Assembly: GCA_965237875.1 (NCBI GenBank)
Contig: CBDEGP010000002.1
Location: 434,001-498,000, forward strand
Length of the DNA stretch: 64,000 nt
Direction of reading: 5' to 3'
DNA from: DAOUJI01 sp965237875
GTDB lineage: Bacteria; Chloroflexota; Dehalococcoidia; Lucifugimonadales; JAGWBF01
Both the position numbers and the translations under genes were made by a program. Below are positions 39,646 through 48,271 of this stretch, one piece after another; within the stretch, counting starts at the first letter, position 1, and each line of letters starts with the position of its first letter. The notes beneath the pieces are model-generated. The model was given only the letters and a program-made list of their open reading frames with translations. It was not told where the DNA came from and ran no database searches.

Positions 39646-42261
39646 ATGAAGCTGAATCCGAAAGAAATCCTGTTTGGAGACGCCGAGCAGAAGAAAGGCC
39701 CCGTCCTATTGGCGGTGACGCCGCCAAGGACCGGGGAGCGCACGTTGCTGGGAGTGGAGAACCTTCTCCAGTCCATCGCCGTCCCCGAACCCTTCTCCCT
39801 GGAGCTTGCCGGGGACATGGACGGCGTGACGCTGATGGCCCGCTGCCTCGACGACCGGGTGGTGCGCGGCCAGCTCTCGGCCCACTACCCCCAGGCCCGC
39901 ATCCAGACGGTTGACCCCGACGAAGACCCTTTGCGCGTAGGCGAGAAGGAACAGGCGTGGTCGATCACTCTGCGGGCGGACGGCCCCGAGTACGTGCCCC
40001 TGCGCACCTTCAGGGACGACGACCTGCTCGACCCAGGCTCAGACCCCCTCATAGCCCTGATGGGCGCTCTGTCCGCCCTCTACGAGGGGGAGCGGGTGGT
40101 GGCCCGTCTGTTGCTGCGCTCCCTGGGACCCGACTGGTCGCAGCCCCACATGGACAAGGCCCACAAGCGGCCCGGCATGGAGGCGAGGGAACCCGCCTAC
40201 ACCTACCAGACCAAGCCGTTGCAGCTGGACGGCGTGACGATGGCCGTGCTGGGCATCGGCGCTCTGGCCGCCCTGAAGGGCTACCTCTGGGTGCAGGACG
40301 GCGAGATTTGGAAGGCCGCGCTCCTGGGCATTGGCACGGCCCTGGGGTTGGCGGCAGGCGGCTGGGCGTGGTGGCGGTGGAAGAAGGCCCGCAGCCGCGT
40401 CGAGGACCCCATCCTGATAGGGGAGAAGGTCTCCCGCATCGCCTTCGACGCCGAGCTTCAGGTCACGGCCATCGTGCCGTCCCGCACCATGCCGCAGCGA
40501 GCCGGGGAGCTTCTCGGGCCGGTGGCCGCCGCCTACCGCCACTACGACAACCCCGCAGGAGCGCGGTTCAAGGTCAGCCGCGTCCAGCCCGCCGTTCCCG
40601 ACCCCGACATGCTGCACCCGCCAGGCCCCGGCCTGTTCGGAGGGCGCAGCGTGCTCGGCGTCCGTGAGATCGCCTCGCTGTGGCACCCACCAGGAGCGGG
40701 CGACGAGACGCCCCTGGTGGAGCGGTCCGGCGCCAGGGCGCTCAGCCCATCGGCGAAGGGAACCAGGGGCGGCGCGCTGGTGGGAGACACCACCGCAGGG
40801 GCGAGGAGGGAGATCCGCTTCCCCGAAGACCTGCTCAGGCGTCACCACCTCTACGTCGCCCGCACCCGCATGGGCAAGTCAACCCTCATGCACCACGTCG
40901 TCACCCACAAGATGGCGGAGAAGGCGGCGGGCAGGGACCCGGACGCCATCGTCGTCGTCGATCCCCACACCGATCTGGTGGCCGGAATCCTCGAACACGT
41001 CCCCGAGTCCCTCATTGACCGGGTGCGCCTCATCGACCTCTCCGACGAGTCCCGCGCCCCCGGCATCAACCTGCTGGACACCCGCATCTTCTCCGACCGC
41101 GACCGCACCGCCGACTCGGTGGTGCGGGTGGCCAAAGGACTCTGGGAGCAGTGGGGGCCGAGGATGCAGTCCATCCTCGAACAGACCGTCAAGACGCTTC
41201 ACGAGGCCAACGAGCAGGTGGAGGCGGAGCGGCAGTACACCATCCTCGACGGCCTCAAGCTCCTGTCCAACGAGCCGTTCCGCAAGGACGTGCTCAAGAA
41301 GGTCTCCGACCCCTACCTGCTCGAATGGTGGGCCAACACCTTCACCGGCTGGAGCCGCGACTACAAGGCCGACTCCCTGGCCCCGGTCCAGACCCGCCTC
41401 TCCTACTACGCATCATCCAAGCGGGCAAGGGCCATCCTGGGCCAGCGCCGCTCCACCATCGACCTGCGCAGAGTCATCCACGACGGCGGCATCCTGCTGG
41501 TCTCCACCTCCCAGGGCACCGTGGGCAGGGACGTGGCCGCCCTGGTGGGCGCGTCCCTCCTCAACCTCGTGGACGCCGTGATACGGGAGCAGGGACGGCT
41601 GCCGCTGAGCAGGCGCAGGGGCGCGCTGGTGGTGGTGGACGAGATGCAGTCCATGCCCGGCGTGGACTACGAGAGCATGTTGTCCGAGCTTGGGAAGTTT
41701 GGGGCGAGCTTCATCCTCGCCACCCAGAGCCTTGCCAAGCTGGACGACCTTTCGCGGACGATGAGAGACACCCTTCTCGCCAACACAGGCTGTCTCGCCG
41801 TCTTCCAGGTGGCCGGAAACGACGCAAGGACGCTGGTGTGGGAGCTGGGCAAGGAGCGGGTGACCGAGGACGACATCACCTCGCTCCCCGTCCACCACTG
41901 CTACGTCCGCGCCACCGTGGGCAAGGAGCGGATGCCCGCCTTCTCGATGATGGTGCGCAAGCCGGAGGAGGGAGAGCCGGACATGGCTTCCCGCATTCGG
42001 GCCGACGCCTCCGCCTACACCGTATCGGCCCGCCAGGGCGAGTACGCCGATGCCGACGGCCACAAGAAGGTCGGCGACTACCGCAAGGGCGTCGAGGACC
42101 TCGAAAAGGGTGGGCAGGGAGAGCCGCAGGCGGAGGAGGACGCGGACCGCAGAACGCAGAAGAGCAAGCGAGACCGAGGAGCGGCGGACGCTGGAAGCGA
42201 GGCGGCGGACACGGATGAGGACCGCGCAGCCGAAGACGAGGGAGAGGAGGCTGACGAATGA
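39646..42261 (+). CDS. Coupling-protein ATPase (TraD/VirD4 / DUF87-like)
   Basis: 871 aa, ATG at 39646 behind AAAGGA. N-terminal region of about 200 residues, two hydrophobic segments (about 197-218 and 222-243), then Walker A ARTRMGKST (about 405-413), VVVDPHTDLV, GINLLD, and Walker B LVVVDEMQ (about 662-669) with SFILATQSLAKLD. The last 90 residues are extremely charged (Glu/Arg/Asp) and Gly-poor, perhaps a substrate-docking tail. The order VirB4 then coupling ATPase fits a T4CP that brings the DNA to the channel. Its stop overlaps the next start (ATGA). Confidence 0.88.
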   Translation: MKLNPKEILFGDAEQKKGPVLLAVTPPRTGERTLLGVENLLQSIAVPEPFSLELAGDMDGVTLMARCLDDRVVRGQLSAHYPQARIQTVDPDEDPLRVGEKEQAWSITLRADGPEYVPLRTFRDDDLLDPGSDPLIALMGALSALYEGERVVARLLLRSLGPDWSQPHMDKAHKRPGMEAREPAYTYQTKPLQLDGVTMAVLGIGALAALKGYLWVQDGEIWKAALLGIGTALGLAAGGWAWWRWKKARSRVEDPILIGEKVSRIAFDAELQVTAIVPSRTMPQRAGELLGPVAAAYRHYDNPAGARFKVSRVQPAVPDPDMLHPPGPGLFGGRSVLGVREIASLWHPPGAGDETPLVERSGARALSPSAKGTRGGALVGDTTAGARREIRFPEDLLRRHHLYVARTRMGKSTLMHHVVTHKMAEKAAGRDPDAIVVVDPHTDLVAGILEHVPESLIDRVRLIDLSDESRAPGINLLDTRIFSDRDRTADSVVRVAKGLWEQWGPRMQSILEQTVKTLHEANEQVEAERQYTILDGLKLLSNEPFRKDVLKKVSDPYLLEWWANTFTGWSRDYKADSLAPVQTRLSYYASSKRARAILGQRRSTIDLRRVIHDGGILLVSTSQGTVGRDVAALVGASLLNLVDAVIREQGRLPLSRRRGALVVVDEMQSMPGVDYESMLSELGKFGASFILATQSLAKLDDLSRTMRDTLLANTGCLAVFQVAGNDARTLVWELGKERVTEDDITSLPVHHCYVRATVGKERMPAFSMMVRKPEEGEPDMASRIRADASAYTVSARQGEYADADGHKKVGDYRKGVEDLEKGGQGEPQAEEDADRRTQKSKRDRGAADAGSEAADTDEDRAAEDEGEEADE

Positions 42262-43910
42262 GACCCGAAGGATGCGAGGCTGAGCTGCTCCGCGCCCTGG
42301 CCTCGATGCCCTTCCTCGACCGCCTGGAGATGGTCGCCGTCACCGGCTGGTCGAGGGGGCCGGTCTACGAGGCCGCCGCCAAGCTGGAGTCGGAAGGCTT
42401 CTGCGCCTCGGCGCTCCACGCCACCGACATCCTGCCCCCGGCGCGGAGGTTCCACCTCACCGCCGCAGGGCTGAGGCGGCTCGCCGACGAGGAGGACGTG
42501 CCCCCGGACGAGCTGGCGCGATCCCGTCCCGTCTCCGCCCAGTGGCGGCGCAACCTGATGGAGCGCATGGACGCCCTGGCCGCCGTCTATCACGTCGCAT
42601 CCATCGTCTCCAACGTCGAGTACCCCATCGCCTTCCGCTGGTACAGGGCCATGCCGATGGACGCAGCCATGACCCTCCCGGACGGCAGGACCATCGGCGT
42701 CGTCAGGCAGGGACTCACCGCCGACAGGTCGGGCTTCGCCAAGCGCATCTGGCGGATGCGCGACGAGCCGATGCCCGGCGTCGTGCTCATGCTCATGGCC
42801 GACGACGTGCGGCTCAGGCACGCCCGCAGGCTGCTCTCCACCACCCAGGTCCCGGCCCTGTTTGCCGTCGAGCGCGAGGCGGCCCTGTCCAAGCCCGGAG
42901 ACCGGATATGGAGTCCGTCCGCCGTCAGCGCGTCCCTCGACCTGCGCTACGTCCTCGACCGGCTGAGTCCGGGCGGGGAGCTTCCGGTAGAGCGGGAGCC
43001 GCAGCGGGCCGACTTCCCCGCCGACGTCGCCATCGAGGGGCCGGAGTGGGAAATCTCCGACCCCATGCTGCCCTTCATGCTGAAGGCGGCGGAGAAGCGC
43101 GCCCTCGACATCATCGCCGACTGGCCCTGGATCGCCCTCGGAGACCTGGCCGGACTGCTCGGCGTCTCGCCGCAGAGGGCCTCCCAGCTGGTCAACCCCC
43201 TGGAGGGCCTCGACCTCGCGGAGCGCCCCCGGGACGCGGGAGGACGCCTCGTAGCCGCCGACCGGGGGCTGGCCCTTCTGTCTCGCAGGGACCGCACGTC
43301 GGTCGGCCTGGCGAAGAAGCGGTGGAGCGCCGCCCTACAGGACGCCGACGCTCCGATGGAGTGGCGCAACGTCTCCGGCAGCAGGAGCCGCCAGCTTCTC
43401 AGGAACACGGAGCACACCGCCGCCGTCCACGGCTTCCTGGCCGCGCTCACCGCGCAGGCCCCCCTGCTGGGGTGGGAGATCGTCCAGCTCGACCCGCCCC
43501 GAAGGGCGTCGAGGCACTTCAGGCACGAGGGCCGGATGCGAGCCGTCAACCCCGACGCCTTCGGCGTCCTGCGCAGGGGCGATGCGACCTGGGCCTTCTT
43601 TCTGGAGTGGGAGCGAAGGGCCGTGCGCCCCTCAACCATGTCGCAGCGACTCGCCCCCTATCTGCGCTATTACTCATCTCACAGACCCACCGACGACCAC
43701 GGCACGAGGCCCTCGGTCCTGATCGTCTTCGACGACGAGATCGCACAGACCCACTTCCTGCGCGTGGCGCGGGAGGAGATGCGGGCGGAGGGCGCCACGG
43801 TGCCCTTGTGGGTGTCCCACAGGGAGGCCGTCCACGCCCTGGGGCCATTGGGACGCGCCTGGCGCGCCCCTGGCGACTGGGAGTCGCCCCAGGCCCCGAC
43901 GCCCCTATGA
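42258..43910 (+). CDS. Replication-relaxation family protein
   Basis: 550 aa, ATG at 42258. It begins with a winged-helix unit (LLRALASMPFLDRLEMVAVTGWSRGPVYEAAAKLESEG), followed by RFHLTAAGLRRLA. A second wHTH appears near residues 290-340 (DIIADWPWIALGDLAGLLGVSPQRASQLVNPLE). The C-terminal third has VHGFLAALTAQAPLLGWE, RPDAFG-like VNPDAFGVL and WAFFLEWERR, the nuclease-like end of the Replic_Relax family. Such proteins sit on plasmids and ICEs beside coupling ATPases and may take the place of a relaxase or its accessory protein. No classical three-His relaxase motif is present. Confidence 0.78.
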   Translation: MRPEGCEAELLRALASMPFLDRLEMVAVTGWSRGPVYEAAAKLESEGFCASALHATDILPPARRFHLTAAGLRRLADEEDVPPDELARSRPVSAQWRRNLMERMDALAAVYHVASIVSNVEYPIAFRWYRAMPMDAAMTLPDGRTIGVVRQGLTADRSGFAKRIWRMRDEPMPGVVLMLMADDVRLRHARRLLSTTQVPALFAVEREAALSKPGDRIWSPSAVSASLDLRYVLDRLSPGGELPVEREPQRADFPADVAIEGPEWEISDPMLPFMLKAAEKRALDIIADWPWIALGDLAGLLGVSPQRASQLVNPLEGLDLAERPRDAGGRLVAADRGLALLSRRDRTSVGLAKKRWSAALQDADAPMEWRNVSGSRSRQLLRNTEHTAAVHGFLAALTAQAPLLGWEIVQLDPPRRASRHFRHEGRMRAVNPDAFGVLRRGDATWAFFLEWERRAVRPSTMSQRLAPYLRYYSSHRPTDDHGTRPSVLIVFDDEIAQTHFLRVAREEMRAEGATVPLWVSHREAVHALGPLGRAWRAPGDWESPQAPTPL

Positions 43911-43983
43911 ACGACGATAAACACGGCGGGAGCGTGAGCCGCACGGCCGCTCCCGCCTCTATCTCACAGGAGACCGAAAAGCC

Positions 43984-44271
43984 ATGAGTTCGCAGGACGC
44001 CAACGAAGCCAAGGGACACCGGAGGCGTGAAGGACGGGCAGTTGTCCGGCTCGACACGGCGGCGCTCTGGCAGCGGTTGGCACTGCTGAACCGCTCCCAG
44101 AGCTGGCTCGCCAGAGAGGTCGGCATCAGCCACGGATACCTCTCCATGCTGGTCAACACGGGGCGAGCGCCCTCCGGTCGCATCCGCTCGCGGATGCAGA
44201 AGGCCCTCGGAGTGGAGAACTTTGAAGACCTTTTCAGACTGGAGGATAGCGATGACACAAACCAACGGTAA
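43984..44271 (+). CDS. XRE-family regulator (first of a pair)
   Basis: 95 aa, ATG at 43984. The C-terminal 60 residues form an HTH: LWQRLALLNRSQSWLAREVGISHGYLSMLVNTGRAPSGRIRSRMQKALGV, with the recognition helix at GYLSMLVN. It overlaps the next regulator gene by 20 bp, so both proteins come from one message. Position between the transfer operon and the integration module fits a transfer/excision switch (inference). Confidence 0.85.
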   Translation: MSSQDANEAKGHRRREGRAVVRLDTAALWQRLALLNRSQSWLAREVGISHGYLSMLVNTGRAPSGRIRSRMQKALGVENFEDLFRLEDSDDTNQR

Positions 44272-44569
44272 GCCCCGTCTCGACGGGAGCCTGGAAGACT
44301 ACATGGACGAGCGCCTGCTCTACGGAAACCACCTGCCGGACGACTTCCCCGAGCGCCTCGCGCGCCTGAGAGAGCTCGCCGGCCTCACCTGGAGCGGATT
44401 CGCCAGGGCCATCGGCGTCGACTACAGGCAGATGTACAAGTGGCGCAAGCACGGCGTCGAGCCGAGCGGCGCCGCAATGGACCGCCTCTACAAGTTCGCC
44501 AGCCTGTTGCACGGAGGTCTGGCGATCCTCCTGGGGAGGGAATACCAGATGACCTTCCTCAGGGACTGA
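44252..44569 (+). CDS. XRE-family regulator (second of a pair)
   Basis: 105 aa, ATG at 44252 behind GGAGGATAGCG, inside the preceding gene. An HTH at about 45-80 (LTWSGFARAIGVDYRQMYKWRKHGVEPSG) follows the lead-in LPDDFPERLARLREL. That lead-in and the overall pattern match the 81-aa regulator at 12873, so they are paralogues at opposite ends of the element. The protein ends YQMTFLRD. Confidence 0.85.
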   Translation: MTQTNGKPRLDGSLEDYMDERLLYGNHLPDDFPERLARLRELAGLTWSGFARAIGVDYRQMYKWRKHGVEPSGAAMDRLYKFASLLHGGLAILLGREYQMTFLRD

Positions 44570-44656
44570 CCCCATAGCGCCGCCGGTGCTCGCCCCGTCC
44601 GTCCGCACCGGCGGCCAAACCCCCCACCTGAAAATGAGAGGCCAGCGGCCCCAAGA

Positions 44657-44917
44657 GTGAAGCCGCTGCGAGTGCGCACCGTGAGAGATACCACCGGAAG
44701 GAACGAGCACAACAGAAGAAAGAGGCCCAAAGGCCGGGAGCTCGAGGAAGCCCTGGAGCGCTCCATGCCGTCCTACTCGCCGGAGCATCGCAGGGCCGTC
44801 CTGAAGGGGCTGCGCATCCTGGCCCGCGTCGCCATCCGCTCCTACATGGAGGAGAAGGCGGAAGCATCGTCCCGGTCCGAGGCCGTGGAGGACGGCGGCC
44901 AGGAGGCGGGCCAATGA
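44657..44917 (+). CDS. Small basic hypothetical protein
   Basis: 86 aa from GTG at 44657. The first 30 residues are basic (RNEHNRRKRPKGRELEEALER), followed by a helical part MPSYSPEHRRAVLKGLRILARVAIRSYMEEK and an acidic tail. Not recognised; a small DNA-associated accessory protein is plausible. Its stop overlaps the PAPS-reductase-like start (ATGA), so the two are translated together. No strong ribosome-binding run precedes the GTG, which leaves the start uncertain. Confidence 0.6.
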   Translation: MKPLRVRTVRDTTGRNEHNRRKRPKGRELEEALERSMPSYSPEHRRAVLKGLRILARVAIRSYMEEKAEASSRSEAVEDGGQEAGQ

Positions 44918-45750
44918 CCACCCCTCCAACCCTGACCGTACTCAGCCTCGGCGGAGGCGTCCAGTCCACCGTCATGGCGCTGATGGCAAGCCAGGGAGCG
45001 TTCGACCGCGTGCCGGACTGTGCCATCTTCGCCGACACCCGATGGGAGCCGCCCAGCGTCTACGACCACATCAGTTGGCTCAAGGACCGGATGAGCTTCC
45101 CCCTGTACGTCGTGGACAACGGACGCAGCCTCCGCGAGGACGTGAAGGCCCTCACCAGCCACTCGGGCCACCGCAGCTACGTGGACATCCCCGTCTACCT
45201 CAAGGGGCGCAACGGAGAGGGCGACGGCATCGGCAGGCGTCAGTGCACGGAGAACTACAAGGTCATACCCATCAGACGCAGGATACGCGAGATGCTGGGA
45301 ATGAAACCGAGGCAGCGCGTCCCGTCAGGCGTCAACGTCGAGATGTGGCTCGGCATCTCGATCGACGAGGCCATCCGCATGAAGACCTCCCGGGACCGGT
45401 GGGTGAAGAACCGCTACCCGCTGATAGAGGCGGGCATGACCAGGCAGGATTGCATGGGGTGGTGGAATGCCCGGTACGACAGGCCGCTGGAACGCTCGGC
45501 CTGCGTCGCCTGCCCCTTCCAGTCCCGACACAGATGGGTGGAGACCAAGCGTCGTTGGCCGGAGCTGTTCGCCGAGGCCGTGGAGATCGACGCCAGACTC
45601 AGGAGCGGACTGGCCCTCGACAAGACCCCTTATCTGCACAGGCAACGGAGGCCCTTGGCCGAGGCCGTCAAGACGGACGAGCGGGACCTGGGGGCTGCCG
45701 GGCAAGCGGACGGGTTCGGGAACGAGTGTGAGGGGCACTGTGGGGTGTGA
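44914..45750 (+). CDS. PAPS-reductase-like PP-loop protein
   Basis: 278 aa, ATG at 44914. PP-loop SLGGGVQST (11-19) for pyrophosphate binding, then FADTRWEPPSVYDHI, RQCTENYKVIPIRRRIREM, and ERSACVACPFQSRHRW, whose two cysteines lie where PAPS/APS reductase-like family members have theirs. Versions like this occur on phages and mobile elements, some linked to DNA sulfur modification (DndC-like) or to unknown nucleotide chemistry. None of the other dnd genes is present, so a DNA phosphorothioation role is not supported. It is the last plus-strand gene before the aspartyl-protease gene. Confidence 0.8.
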   Translation: MTTPPTLTVLSLGGGVQSTVMALMASQGAFDRVPDCAIFADTRWEPPSVYDHISWLKDRMSFPLYVVDNGRSLREDVKALTSHSGHRSYVDIPVYLKGRNGEGDGIGRRQCTENYKVIPIRRRIREMLGMKPRQRVPSGVNVEMWLGISIDEAIRMKTSRDRWVKNRYPLIEAGMTRQDCMGWWNARYDRPLERSACVACPFQSRHRWVETKRRWPELFAEAVEIDARLRSGLALDKTPYLHRQRRPLAEAVKTDERDLGAAGQADGFGNECEGHCGV

Positions 45751-45796
45751 GCCAGCGCGGCGGGCGAAGAAGGCACGCGGTGGGCGCAGCAACCCC

Positions 45797-46153
45797 TTAG
45801 TACATGATGAGGTGAGTGGGAACGAGTCGCTGCGAGGTTGGGTCCACCGCCAGGGCCAGGCCCTCAAGCGTGTAAGCCCCCAGCAGCGCCGGTCCGTCGT
45901 CCTCTCCAAAGACCACGATGGTCACTTCGCTATCGCCGTTGACCGTGGCCCAGGCTCTCCCGTATTCCATATCCACCCGCCGCCCGTCCGCCAGCAGGAA
46001 CGTCCGCTTGTCTATCGGCTCGATCCCCAGCTCGCGCAGCAGGCTGGCGGGCAACGTCGTGTAGGCGGCGCCGGTGTCCACCGTCGCCTCTATGTCCCTG
46101 GCCTGCTGGCCGTCCATGTTGGAGATGCGCAGCGGCCACTTGAAAGTCCCCAT
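45797..46153 (-). CDS. Retropepsin-like aspartic protease
   Basis: 118 aa from ATG at 46153; a longer in-frame version to 46237 exists but its extra part would enter the neighbouring promoter region. The catalytic motif is ATVDTGAAYTTLP (DTGA, about 21-24), and FGEDDGPALLGAYTLEGLALAVDP matches the LLG turn region of clan AA retropepsin-like proteins, which act as dimers of this size. Bacterial members process unknown substrates. It is oriented against its neighbours and lies back to back with the RHH/recombinase genes. Confidence 0.8.
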   Translation of the reverse strand: MGTFKWPLRISNMDGQQARDIEATVDTGAAYTTLPASLLRELGIEPIDKRTFLLADGRRVDMEYGRAWATVNGDSEVTIVVFGEDDGPALLGAYTLEGLALAVDPTSQRLVPTHLIMY

Positions 46154-46230
46154 TTGGGAAGCCTCTACATCACAGTTTCTACAACCCCATTTTACCCCAT
46201 TCGGAATCTCTCTCATAGGGGCTCCGTCCC

Positions 46231-46259
46231 TTGACACCGGGGCCGGATTCGTTCATGAT
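46231..46259 (+). promoter_or_regulatory. Promoter of the RHH-recombinase operon
   Basis: TTGACA (46231-46236) is a perfect -35 box. Seventeen bases on, CATGAT (46254-46259) matches four of six -10 positions. It precedes the RHH start at 46302 and overlaps the operator palindromes. Confidence 0.6.
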
Positions 46260-46284
46260 ACTAGTATGACATTGTAATACAATG
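46258..46284. promoter_or_regulatory. Twin palindromic operators
   Basis: ATACTAGTAT (46258-46267) and CATTGTAATACAATG (46270-46284) are both perfect palindromes, two bases apart, at the predicted transcription start of the RHH gene. The size and position are what an autoregulating ribbon-helix-helix repressor would need; the RHH protein encoded next is the natural candidate. Confidence 0.65.
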
Positions 46285-46301
46285 AGAGGCAAAAAGAGAG
46301 A

Positions 46302-46505
46302 ATGACCACTCCCAGGAAATCGAAGGTCATCACCTTCTCGATGCCGCCCGAGATGGCGGCGGAGGTGCAACGGATAGTCGAGGAGGAGGACCGCACCATG
46401 AGCGAGTTCCTCCGCGAGGCCATCCGCCTGTACATCGACGAACGGGAGTGGCTGCGGCAGCAGCGCCGCCAACGGGCCGAGGCCCGCAGAAACCAGACCG
46501 AATGA
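46302..46505 (+). CDS. Ribbon-helix-helix (CopG/MetJ-like) regulator
   Basis: 67 aa, ATG at 46302. The N-terminal strand KSKVITFSMPPEMAAEV and helices IVEEEDRTMSEFLREAIRLYIDERE are the standard RHH layout. It ends 17 bp before the recombinase start, and both would be transcribed from the promoter at 46231. Two palindromes lie directly upstream, so negative autoregulation of regulator and recombinase is likely (inference). Confidence 0.88.
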   Translation: MTTPRKSKVITFSMPPEMAAEVQRIVEEEDRTMSEFLREAIRLYIDEREWLRQQRRQRAEARRNQTE

Positions 46506-46522
46506 AGAAGGAGGACTTATCT

Positions 46523-48163
46523 ATGAACAGCAAGACCGACCGCACGCCGGCGGCCCTCTACGCCAGGGTCTCCAGCGACCGACAGGACGTGGACCTGTCC
46601 GTGTCCGCCCAGCTGAGGGCGCTCAGGGATTACGCCGACAAGAACGACTGCAAGGTCGTTCGGGAGTACGTGGACGAGGCGGAGAGCGGACGCAGCACCG
46701 ACCGCCCCGAGTTCAAAAGGATGATGGACGAGGCCAAGAGGACCCAGGCCCCCTTCAAGGAGATACTGGTCTGGAAATACTCCCGCTTCACCCGCAAGCG
46801 GGAGCACGCCGTCCTCCTGAAGTCCACGCTCAGGCGCAAGGGCATCCGAGTGATCTCCATCACCGAGCAGGCCGAGGACAACCCCACGGGCAGGCTGATG
46901 GAGGGCATCATCGAGACCATCGACGAATACTACTCGGAGAATCTGGCGACGGAGGTCTTGCGGGGTATGAGGGAGGCGGCGTCCCGCGGCTTCTGGGTCG
47001 CTCCCATGGCCCCCTACGGCTACAGGAAGGTCAAGGTGCAGGACGGCCCCAAGCAGAGGCCCACCCTGGAGCCAGACCCCGAAACCAACGCCATCGTCAA
47101 GCGCATCTACGACCTGGCCGAGTCCCGGAAGGGGATGCTGAAGATCGCCCGCGCCCTCAACAACGACGGCATCGCCAGCCCCAGGGGTAAGCTCTGGAAC
47201 AAGCCCACCGTCCACAACATCCTCAACAACGAGGTGTACTTGGGCACCCTGGTCTGGGGCAACAACGCAAAGGACGGAGCCGACCCGGTGCGGGTGGAGA
47301 AGGCGTTCCCCGCCACCGTCACCAAGGACCAGTTCGACCGGGTGAACAGGATAATGCGCTCCCGCGCACCCAAGGTCACCAACCCCCGCAGAGTGGGGAG
47401 CACCTTCCTGCTGAGCGGCCTGGTCAAGTGCTACAGGTGCAAGAGGGCGCTCTCGGGCCGGTACTCCAGCAGGGGCACCTTCCCCTACTACGTCTGCCAC
47501 TCTTTCGTAAAGCGCGCGCCCGGCTTCTGCGACTCGCCCAGGGTGGACGCCCGGCAGTTCGAGGAGCTGGTCGTCGGCCTGATTCGCTCCAACATCCTGA
47601 CCGAGGGCAACATTCGGAGCCTGGTCAACGTCGTGGACGAGCAGATGGACGACGTGGCCGGCGACGAGCGCAAGCGGCTGGAGACCATCGAGTCGGAGCT
47701 TGCCGACGTGCGGGGCAGGCTCGACCGGCTCTACGACCTCGTGGAGACGACGACCGAGTTCAACATGGCCCATTTCGCCGACCGCATCCGGGACCACAAG
47801 GAGCGAAAGGAGCGCCTTGAGTCGGCGGCTGAGGGGGCGAGGGCAATCCTGGCCCAGCGCAGGGCGGTCCTCGACGACGTGAAGACCATCACGGCCTACG
47901 CCCAGGACATGAGCAGGTTCCTCAAGAAGAGCGAGCTGACCGAGCGCAGGGCCTTTATCGAGACCTTCGTTAAGGAGATCGAGCTTCTGCCCGACAACGC
48001 CGTCGTTCGCTACTCCGTTCCCATGCCCGACGACAGCTTGATTCCGGGAAAAAAAGTGCAGGAGATACCGCTGAACGGCTCAGTGGTATCTTCCGTAAAC
48101 GGTAGCCCACCAAGCTTTACAAGATCAAGAACCTTCGTGCTGAGGTTCAGGTTGACGCTATAG
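46523..48163 (+). CDS. Large serine recombinase (integrase)
   Basis: 546 aa, ATG at 46523 behind GAAGGAGGACTTATCT; the frame is open further upstream, overlapping the RHH gene. Catalytic domain YARVSSDRQ with Ser17 as nucleophile; YSRFTRKREHAV and FVKEIE are in family positions. The recombinase domain (about 170-270, ending NEVYLGTLVWG) precedes a zinc ribbon (LVKCYRCKRALSGRY ... CHSF ... FCDSP, about 300-345) and a coiled coil (about 365-455). This is the architecture of integrases that move phages and ICEs between attP and attB. It marks the right end of the element; the attachment site should be adjacent. Confidence 0.93.
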   Translation: MNSKTDRTPAALYARVSSDRQDVDLSVSAQLRALRDYADKNDCKVVREYVDEAESGRSTDRPEFKRMMDEAKRTQAPFKEILVWKYSRFTRKREHAVLLKSTLRRKGIRVISITEQAEDNPTGRLMEGIIETIDEYYSENLATEVLRGMREAASRGFWVAPMAPYGYRKVKVQDGPKQRPTLEPDPETNAIVKRIYDLAESRKGMLKIARALNNDGIASPRGKLWNKPTVHNILNNEVYLGTLVWGNNAKDGADPVRVEKAFPATVTKDQFDRVNRIMRSRAPKVTNPRRVGSTFLLSGLVKCYRCKRALSGRYSSRGTFPYYVCHSFVKRAPGFCDSPRVDARQFEELVVGLIRSNILTEGNIRSLVNVVDEQMDDVAGDERKRLETIESELADVRGRLDRLYDLVETTTEFNMAHFADRIRDHKERKERLESAAEGARAILAQRRAVLDDVKTITAYAQDMSRFLKKSELTERRAFIETFVKEIELLPDNAVVRYSVPMPDDSLIPGKKVQEIPLNGSVVSSVNGSPPSFTRSRTFVLRFRLTL

Positions 48164-48271
48164 GTATACTGGGGTCATCCGGCCCTTAGAGTACATTGAG
48201 CAAAGCGAAAGGAAATATAGGGAGCGGCAACACGCCGGTAATAGATCAAGATACTGTCCGGAGGAAGAGCC

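Larger units (their letters stand above)
12661..48271. mobile_element. Putative integrative and conjugative element (PRTRC + T4SS + serine recombinase)
   Basis: The interval contains a full set of element functions: large serine recombinase at the right end, VirB4 and coupling ATPases with membrane partners, primase, SSB, Rad52-like and RadC-like proteins, a PRTRC cassette, and several XRE/RHH regulators. The flanking genes are secreted proteins on the left and PH-like proteins on the right, which look chromosomal. The given limits are outer bounds: I found no convincing direct repeat between 12661-12872 and 48164-48271, as is common for serine integrases with very short cores. No classical relaxase was recognised. 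An integrated plasmid is an alternative reading. Confidence 0.7.

Noticed and set aside
44914..45750. DndC of a phosphorothioation system
   Set aside because: PP-loop and cysteines fit the superfamily, but no dndB, dndD or dndE neighbours exist.
46517..47797. Minus-strand frame opposite the serine recombinase
   Set aside because: Antisense shadow of a gene with a complete recombinase architecture.
12661..48271. att core direct repeat flanking the element
   Set aside because: Words shared between the two end regions are only six to seven bases, no better than chance.
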